From assembly GCA_964394815.1 (NCBI GenBank), contig CAYMZC010000032.1:1-19556 (forward strand): DNA of 19,556 nt. The letters run 5' to 3'. The DNA is from Sandaracinobacteroides sp964394815 (GTDB lineage: Bacteria; Pseudomonadota; Alphaproteobacteria; Sphingomonadales; Sphingomonadaceae). The notes below the pieces were generated by a model. That model made no database searches. It was not told the DNA's origin and was given only the letters and a program-made list of their open reading frames with translations. Both the position numbers and the translations under genes were made by a program. This document shows, one piece after another, positions 15,661-19,556 of the stretch; within the stretch, counting starts at the first letter, position 1, and every line of letters begins with the position of its first letter.

Positions 15661-16029
15661 ATGATCCAGATGCAGACAAATCTGGATGTCGCCGACAATT
15701 CGGGCGCCAAGCGCGTGATGTGCATCAAGGTGCTCGGCGGCTCCAAGCGTCGCTTTGCCGGTGTGGGTGACGTGATTGTTGTTTCCGTCAAGGAGGCATC
15801 CCCGCGTGGCCGCGTCAAGAAGGGTGACGTGCACCGCGCTGTCGTCGTTCGCACCGCCAAGGACATTCGTCGCGCCGACGGTTCGGTTATCCGTTTCGAT
15901 GGCAATGCTGCTGTTCTCATCAACAAGAACGAGGAGCCGATTGGCACCCGTATCTTTGGCCCGGTCGTCCGCGAACTGCGCTCGACTGGCCATATGAAGA
16001 TCATCAGCCTGGCGCCGGAGGTTCTCTGA
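15661..16029 (+). CDS. rplN: 50S ribosomal protein L14
   Basis: A 122-residue L14, of exactly the family's usual length, at the subunit interface (bridge B8). Recognised from MIQMQTNLDVADNSGAKRVM, CIKVLGGSKRRFAGVGDVIV, SVKEASPRGRVKKGDVHRAV and RIFGPVVRELRSTGHMKIIS. It begins one base after the rpsQ stop and ends one base before rplX, so all three are probably translationally coupled. In E. coli rplN begins the spc operon. Here there is no gap for a separate promoter. Confidence 0.98.
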   Translation: MIQMQTNLDVADNSGAKRVMCIKVLGGSKRRFAGVGDVIVVSVKEASPRGRVKKGDVHRAVVVRTAKDIRRADGSVIRFDGNAAVLINKNEEPIGTRIFGPVVRELRSTGHMKIISLAPEVL

Positions 16030-16030
16030 C

Positions 16031-16351
16031 ATGTCGATGGCGAAAATCCGCAAGGGTGACCGCGTTTTGGTTCTTGCCGGAAAGGACAAGGGCCGCGAAG
16101 GCGAAGTGCTGCGTTCCATGCCGAAGGATGGCAAGGTGATCGTCTCGGGCATCAACATGATTGCCCGTCACACCAAGCCGAGCCAGTCGGACCCGGAAGG
16201 CGGTATCAAGCGGCGCGAGGCGCCGATCCATGTTTCAAACGTGGCCATCAAGGATCCGCAGACGGGCAAGGCCGCCCGTGTCGGTTTTGAGGTGCGCGAC
16301 GGCAAGAAGGTGCGGGTCCTGAAGGGCTCGGGCGAGGTGCTCAATGGCTAA
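16031..16351 (+). CDS. rplX: 50S ribosomal protein L24
   Basis: A 106-residue L24, an assembly-initiator protein with a KOW motif visible as KIRKGDRVLVLAGKDKGREG. Other family segments are GKVIVSGINMIARHTKPSQS and EGGIKRREAPIHVSNVAI. The start is the ATG at 16031, with GGAGG (16017-16021) nine bases upstream. The ATG at 16037 is 15 bases from that site and would give MAKIRKGD. The end overlaps rplE by eight bases. The E. coli S8 repressor site lies between rplX and rplE, and the overlap leaves no space for it here. Confidence 0.97.
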   Translation: MSMAKIRKGDRVLVLAGKDKGREGEVLRSMPKDGKVIVSGINMIARHTKPSQSDPEGGIKRREAPIHVSNVAIKDPQTGKAARVGFEVRDGKKVRVLKGSGEVLNG

Positions 16352-16931
16352 CGAACGCGTGAAGCCCCGCATGCAGGCACTCTATGAAGAGAGCGTCAAG
16401 GCTGCGATGACCTCCGAATTCGGGTATGCAAACCCGATGCAGGTCCCCAGGATCGAGAAGGTCGTGATCAACATGGGTGTCGGTGAAGCCACCCAGGACA
16501 AGAAGAAGGTGGAAGTCGCGCTTGCCGAGATGATGGCTATCGCCGGCCAGAAGCCTGTGGTCACCAAGGCCAAGAAATCCATCGCGCAGTTCAAGCTTCG
16601 CGAAGGCATGCCCATTGGCTGCAAGGTGACCCTGCGCCGTGACCGCATGTATGAATTCCTCGACCGTCTCATCACGATCGCCCTGCCGCGCGTGAAGGAC
16701 TTCCGGGGCGTTAACCCGAAGAGCTTCGACGGCCGTGGAAACTATGCCATGGGTCTGAAAGAGCAGATTGTCTTCCCCGAGATCAGCTACGACAAGATCG
16801 ACAAGATCCGCGGCATGGACATCATCATCACCACCACGGCGAAGACGGACGACGAGGCGCGCGCGCTTCTGCGCCACTTCGGCATGCCCTTCATTGGCGA
16901 CGCGGAAGCGCGCCAGCAGGCTGCGGCCTGA
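16344..16931 (+). CDS. rplE: 50S ribosomal protein L5
   Basis: A 195-residue L5, which binds 5S rRNA in the central protuberance. Recognised from VPRIEKVVINMGVGEATQDK, KPVVTKAKKSIAQFKLREGM, IGCKVTLRRDRMYEFLDRL and GRGNYAMGLKEQIVFPEISY. It is about 16 residues longer than in E. coli, partly through a tail ending EARQQAAA. The ATG lies inside the last codons of rplX, with GCGAGG just upstream. rpsN follows after 20 bases. Confidence 0.98.
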   Translation: MANERVKPRMQALYEESVKAAMTSEFGYANPMQVPRIEKVVINMGVGEATQDKKKVEVALAEMMAIAGQKPVVTKAKKSIAQFKLREGMPIGCKVTLRRDRMYEFLDRLITIALPRVKDFRGVNPKSFDGRGNYAMGLKEQIVFPEISYDKIDKIRGMDIIITTTAKTDDEARALLRHFGMPFIGDAEARQQAAA

Positions 16932-16951
16932 GCGGACAAGGAACTTAAGTC

Positions 16952-17257
16952 ATGGCGAAACTGAGTTCTGTGAACAAGAACGAACGGCGCAAAGCGCTGG
17001 TGAAGCAGTATGCGGCGAAATTCGAGAAGCTGAAGGCTATCGCGAATGACGAGAGCCGCGACGAGGGCGAGCGCCTTATGGCTCGCCTGAAGATGGCGGA
17101 ACTTCCGCGCAATGCAAATCCGACGCGCGTTCGGAACCGCTGCGAACTGACTGGCCGCTCGCGTGGCTATTATCGCAAGTTCAAGCTGTCGCGCGTGATG
17201 CTTCGGGAACTGGCCAACAAAGGCCTTATCCCCGGCGTCACCAAGTCGAGCTGGTAA
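16952..17257 (+). CDS. rpsN: 30S ribosomal protein S14, zinc-independent type
   Basis: A 101-residue S14 of the long, zinc-free (C-minus) form. The zinc-binding CxxC pairs of the short form are absent, with only one Cys in RNRCELTGRSRGYYRKF. Family segments are KNERRKALVKQYAAKFEKLK, MAELPRNANPTRVRNRCELT and LANKGLIPGVTKSSW. AAGGAA (16938-16943) lies eight bases before the ATG. The stop is 12 bases before rpsH. Confidence 0.98.
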   Translation: MAKLSSVNKNERRKALVKQYAAKFEKLKAIANDESRDEGERLMARLKMAELPRNANPTRVRNRCELTGRSRGYYRKFKLSRVMLRELANKGLIPGVTKSSW

Positions 17258-17269
17258 GGGCCGCCGCAC

Positions 17270-17668
17270 ATGAACATGACCGATCCCCTGGGTGACATGC
17301 TTACCCGTATCCGCAACGGCCAGTCCGCCAGGAAGGACAGCGTGCTTACGCCTGCGTCCCGCCTGCGGGCCAACGTTCTCGATGTTCTGCAGCGCGAAGG
17401 CTATATTCGTGGCTACAGCAAGGAAGAGACGGGCGGCCCCACGCCGACCATCCGCATCGAACTGAAATATTTCGAAGGTCAGCCGGCCATTCAGCACGTT
17501 TCGCGTGTGTCCAAGCCCGGCCGCCGCGTCTATGCCGGTGCGCAGTCCCTGCCCCGCGTAAAGAACGGCCTCGGAATCACCATCGTTTCCACGCCCAAGG
17601 GCGTTCTCTCCGACGCGGAAGCCCGCGTCGAGAACGTCGGCGGCGAAGTTCTCTGCCAGGTGTTCTGA
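17270..17668 (+). CDS. rpsH: 30S ribosomal protein S8
   Basis: A 132-residue S8, which binds helix 21 of 16S rRNA. In E. coli it also represses the spc operon. Recognised from MTDPLGDMLTRIRNGQSARK, LRANVLDVLQREGYIRGY and RVSKPGRRVYAGAQSLPRVK, ending in GLGITIVSTPKGVLSDAEAR. The start is the ATG at 17270, because AAGGG (17256-17260), overlapping the rpsN stop, lies nine bases upstream. The ATG at 17276 is alternative and would remove two residues. One base separates it from rplF. Confidence 0.98.
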   Translation: MNMTDPLGDMLTRIRNGQSARKDSVLTPASRLRANVLDVLQREGYIRGYSKEETGGPTPTIRIELKYFEGQPAIQHVSRVSKPGRRVYAGAQSLPRVKNGLGITIVSTPKGVLSDAEARVENVGGEVLCQVF

Positions 17669-17669
17669 T

Positions 17670-18203
17670 ATGTCGCGGATTGGAAAGAAGCCCGTCATGA
17701 TGCCTGCCGGCGTGTCCGCAGCCATCAACGAAGGCATCATCGAGGTGAAGGGCCCGAAGGGTTCGCTCTCGATGCCGCTCGTCAACGATATCAGCTATGA
17801 GATCGAAGGCCAGGAAATCCGTGTGAATCCTGCCAACGAAACCAAGCGCGCACGTGCCTTCTGGGGCATGCAGCGCACCATGGTCTCGAACCTGGTCGTC
17901 GGCGTTTCCGATGGATTCACGAAGGTGCTGGAAATCACCGGCGTCGGCTATCGTGCTTCAGTCCAGGGTTCGACCCTGAAGCTGCAGCTCGGTTTCAGCC
18001 ATGACGTCGAGTATCCCATCCCGGCCGGCATCACGATCAAGACGCCCGACCAGACGACTGTCGAGATTTCCGGATCCGATCGACAGAAGGTTGGCCAGGT
18101 CGCTGCCGAGATCCGTCGCTGGCGCAAGCCCGAACCCTACAAGGGCAAGGGTATCAAGTATCGCGGCGAATTCATCTTCCGCAAGGAAGGGAAGAAGAAG
18201 TAA
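17670..18203 (+). CDS. rplF: 50S ribosomal protein L6
   Basis: A 177-residue L6, of standard length, near the GTPase-associated centre. Recognised from MSRIGKKPVMMPAGVSAAIN, NETKRARAFWGMQRTMVSNL, VLEITGVGYRASVQGSTLKL and the C-terminal RRWRKPEPYKGKGIKYRGEF. The ribosome binding site is poor, and the start is one base after the rpsH stop, so re-initiation is likely. The stop shares one base with the rplR start (TAATG). Confidence 0.98.
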   Translation: MSRIGKKPVMMPAGVSAAINEGIIEVKGPKGSLSMPLVNDISYEIEGQEIRVNPANETKRARAFWGMQRTMVSNLVVGVSDGFTKVLEITGVGYRASVQGSTLKLQLGFSHDVEYPIPAGITIKTPDQTTVEISGSDRQKVGQVAAEIRRWRKPEPYKGKGIKYRGEFIFRKEGKKK

Positions 18204-18556
18204 TGGTGAAGCATCTCTCCCCCTTCGAGGCCCGTCGCCGCCGCGTGCGGACTGCGCTTCTTTCCAAGTCCGCCGGGCGTCCGCGCCTTTCGGTGCATCG
18301 TTCCCAGCAGCATATCTATGCGCAGGTCATCGACGACAATGCCGGACGCACGCTGGCATCGGCCTCCACCCTTGAAAAGGATTTCGAGGGTTCGGGCGCC
18401 ACTGTCGCGGCCGCTGCCGCCATCGGCAAGCTTCTGGCCGAGCGCGCCAAGGCTGCCGGTGTCGGCAAGGTTGTGTTCGATCGTGGTGGCTTCATCTTCC
18501 ACGGCCGGGTTAAGGCGCTGGCGGATGCTGCCCGCGAGGGCGGACTGGAGTTCTGA
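18203..18556 (+). CDS. rplR: 50S ribosomal protein L18
   Basis: A 117-residue L18, a 5S rRNA-binding protein of the central protuberance. Recognised from RRRRVRTALLSKSAGRPRLS, VHRSQQHIYAQVIDDNAGRT and KVVFDRGGFIFHGRVKALAD, ending AAREGGLEF. The ATG overlaps the rplF stop by one base, and purine-rich GGAAGGGAAG just upstream serves as binding site. rpsE starts one base after its stop. Confidence 0.98.
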   Translation: MVKHLSPFEARRRRVRTALLSKSAGRPRLSVHRSQQHIYAQVIDDNAGRTLASASTLEKDFEGSGATVAAAAAIGKLLAERAKAAGVGKVVFDRGGFIFHGRVKALADAAREGGLEF

Positions 18557-18557
18557 G

Positions 18558-19274
18558 ATGACCGACGAAACGAACCAAATCCAGGCGCCTGCCGCCGAAG
18601 GACCCACCGAAGAACGCCGTGGCCGCGATGGCGAACGCCGTGGCCGTGGCCCTGGCCGTGGTCGTGGTGGTGAACGTGGTGGTCGCGATGGCGACCGTCG
18701 CCGCCGTGACCCGCGTGCAACCGAGGGCGATGATGGCCAGGAGCTGATCGAAAAGCTCGTCCACATCAACCGCGTCTCCAAGACGGTGAAGGGCGGAAAG
18801 CGCTTCGGCTTTGCGGCTCTGGTGGTCGTCGGTGACGGCAAGGGCCGCGTCGGCTTTGGCCACGGGAAGGCCCGCGAAGTGCCGGAAGCCATTTCCAAGG
18901 CGACGGCTGCTGCGAAGAAGGCCATGATCCGCGTTGCGCTGCGTGAGGGCCGCACCCTGCACCATGATGGCTATGGCCATTTCGGCGCTGGCAAGGTGCA
19001 TGTGCGCTCGGCGACGGCCGGTACCGGCATCATCGCCGGTGGTCCCATGCGCGCCGTTTTCGAATCGCTGGGCATCGCGGACGTCGTGTCCAAGTCCACC
19101 GGTTCCAACAACCCCTACAACATGGTGCGTGCGACCTTCGCAGCGCTCGAAGGCCAGACGAGCCCGCGCTCGGTTGCCCAGCGGCGTGGCAAGAAAGTTG
19201 CCGACCTGCTGGCCCGCCGTGGCGACATCAGCCACGCGCAGGCCCAGGCCGACGCCGACGCGCAAGTCGCCTGA
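18558..19274 (+). CDS. rpsE: 30S ribosomal protein S5, with Arg/Gly-rich N-terminal extension
   Basis: S5 works with S3 and S4 at the mRNA entry and affects decoding accuracy. The core from about residue 62 is typical: ELIEKLVHINRVSKTVKGGK, FAALVVVGDGKGRVGFGHGK, LHHDGYGHFGAGKVHVRSAT and GTGIIAGGPMRAVFESLG. The protein has 238 residues against 167 in E. coli. The extra length is mainly residues 1-61, an acidic start followed by an Arg/Gly-rich low-complexity stretch at 20-53 (15 Arg, 11 Gly). From memory, similar extensions occur in sphingomonad S5. The ATG at 18558, one base after the rplR stop, is the only reasonable start covering the extension. rpmD follows after 12 bases. Confidence 0.97.
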   Translation: MTDETNQIQAPAAEGPTEERRGRDGERRGRGPGRGRGGERGGRDGDRRRRDPRATEGDDGQELIEKLVHINRVSKTVKGGKRFGFAALVVVGDGKGRVGFGHGKAREVPEAISKATAAAKKAMIRVALREGRTLHHDGYGHFGAGKVHVRSATAGTGIIAGGPMRAVFESLGIADVVSKSTGSNNPYNMVRATFAALEGQTSPRSVAQRRGKKVADLLARRGDISHAQAQADADAQVA

Positions 19275-19286
19275 GGAGAGTGACCA

Positions 19287-19472
19287 ATGGCTGAGGTTAA
19301 GACCATCAAGGTGACGCAGACCGGCTCTCCGATCCGCCGCACCCAGGACCAGCGGGCCACCCTCATCGGGCTCGGCCTCAACAAGATGCATCGCACCCGC
19401 GAGCTTCAGGATACCCCGGAAGTTCGTGGAATGATTGCAAAGGTGCGGCATATGGTGAAGGTGGAAGACTGA
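19287..19472 (+). CDS. rpmD: 50S ribosomal protein L30
   Basis: A 61-residue L30, a small non-essential-in-some-bacteria protein of the large subunit. Recognised from IKVTQTGSPIRRTQDQRATL, GLGLNKMHRTRELQDTPEVR and GMIAKVRHMVKVED. GAGGAGAG (19273-19280), overlapping the rpsE stop, lies six bases before the ATG. Its last codons form the left arm of a perfect hairpin whose loop is the stop codon. In the standard order rplO and secY would follow, but the sequence ends 39 bases later in adapter. Confidence 0.97.
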   Translation: MAEVKTIKVTQTGSPIRRTQDQRATLIGLGLNKMHRTRELQDTPEVRGMIAKVRHMVKVED

Positions 19473-19490
19473 GGTCTTCCACCTTCACCA
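19453..19490 (+). repeat. Perfect 17-base inverted repeat centred on the rpmD stop codon
   Basis: The left arm 19453-19469 and the right arm 19474-19490 are perfectly complementary. The loop TGAG (19470-19473) contains the rpmD TGA. No T-tract follows. It may be a genuine post-rpmD hairpin or a fold-back artefact close to an adapter-contaminated contig end. Complementarity stops cleanly at both outer edges. Confidence 0.75.
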
Positions 19491-19511
19491 GCGCGAAAAC
19501 AGCGAAAGCGA

Positions 19512-19556
19512 AGATCGGAAGAGCACACGTCTGAACTCCAGTCACTCCGCGAAATC
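19512..19556 (+). other. Illumina TruSeq adapter with index at the contig end (assembly artefact)
   Basis: The last 45 bases begin AGATCGGAAGAGC, continue as the TruSeq adapter to 19545, then carry an 8-base index TCCGCGAA (19546-19553) and ATC, the start of the next adapter segment. The first 40 bases are identical to 1848-1887. Genomic sequence therefore ends at about 19511. Confidence 0.98.

Noticed and set aside
17222..17262. GGCCTTA pairing with TAAGGGCC across the rpsN stop, possibly hiding the rpsH ribosome binding site
   Set aside because: Only seven pairs with a bulge and a 27-base loop. It is too weak to call beyond chance in GC-rich DNA.
18624..18710. Repetitive CGTGGCC/GGTCGTGG sequence resembling a tandem repeat or CRISPR-like array
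   Set aside because: It is the coding sequence of the Arg/Gly-rich S5 head. Units are short and irregular, with no repeat-spacer structure.

Overview
The window is a GC-rich chromosomal segment of an alphaproteobacterium. The ribosomal protein sequences (L3 ending near 'VKVARPADVPYPA', S3 ending 'SGVRPAR', S5 with an Arg/Gly-rich head) resemble, from memory, those of Sphingomonadales or a related order. That placement is an inference, and no species can be named from the sequence.

Positions 1-2383 hold the 3' part of secA, interrupted by a stretch of Illumina adapter and a 10-N scaffold gap. Both are assembly artefacts, not biology. Next come four accessory genes: a DUF423 membrane protein (minus strand), an enoyl-CoA hydratase/isomerase family protein and a secreted amidohydrolase that look co-transcribed (plus strand), and a DUF1003 membrane protein (minus strand). 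From 6111 onward every gene is on the plus strand and belongs to the translation machinery.

The str operon (rpsL-rpsG-fusA-tuf, 6111-10341) encodes S12, S7, EF-G and EF-Tu. It ends in a textbook intrinsic terminator with a 17-pair stem, UUCG loop and six U's. The S10-spc cluster then runs in canonical order: rpsJ-rplC-rplD-rplW-rplB-rpsS-rplV-rpsC-rplP-rpmC-rpsQ-rplN-rplX-rplE-rpsN-rpsH-rplF-rplR-rpsE-rpmD. Most neighbours overlap or lie within about 15 bases, as expected for a translationally coupled operon. The sequence ends just after rpmD, again in adapter sequence that includes an 8-base index, so rplO and secY are missing only because the contig stops.

The gene content is ordinary housekeeping, and I find no novel defence, mobile or biosynthetic system. 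The items worth a second look are small. One group is strong hairpins in the few real gaps of the ribosomal operon: across the rpsC stop, across the rpmD stop, and between rpsJ and rplC. The others are the terminator between tuf and rpsJ with no obvious promoter after it, the low-complexity tails on S5 and L3, a crotonase with His at one catalytic Glu position, and the adapter contamination that breaks secA.
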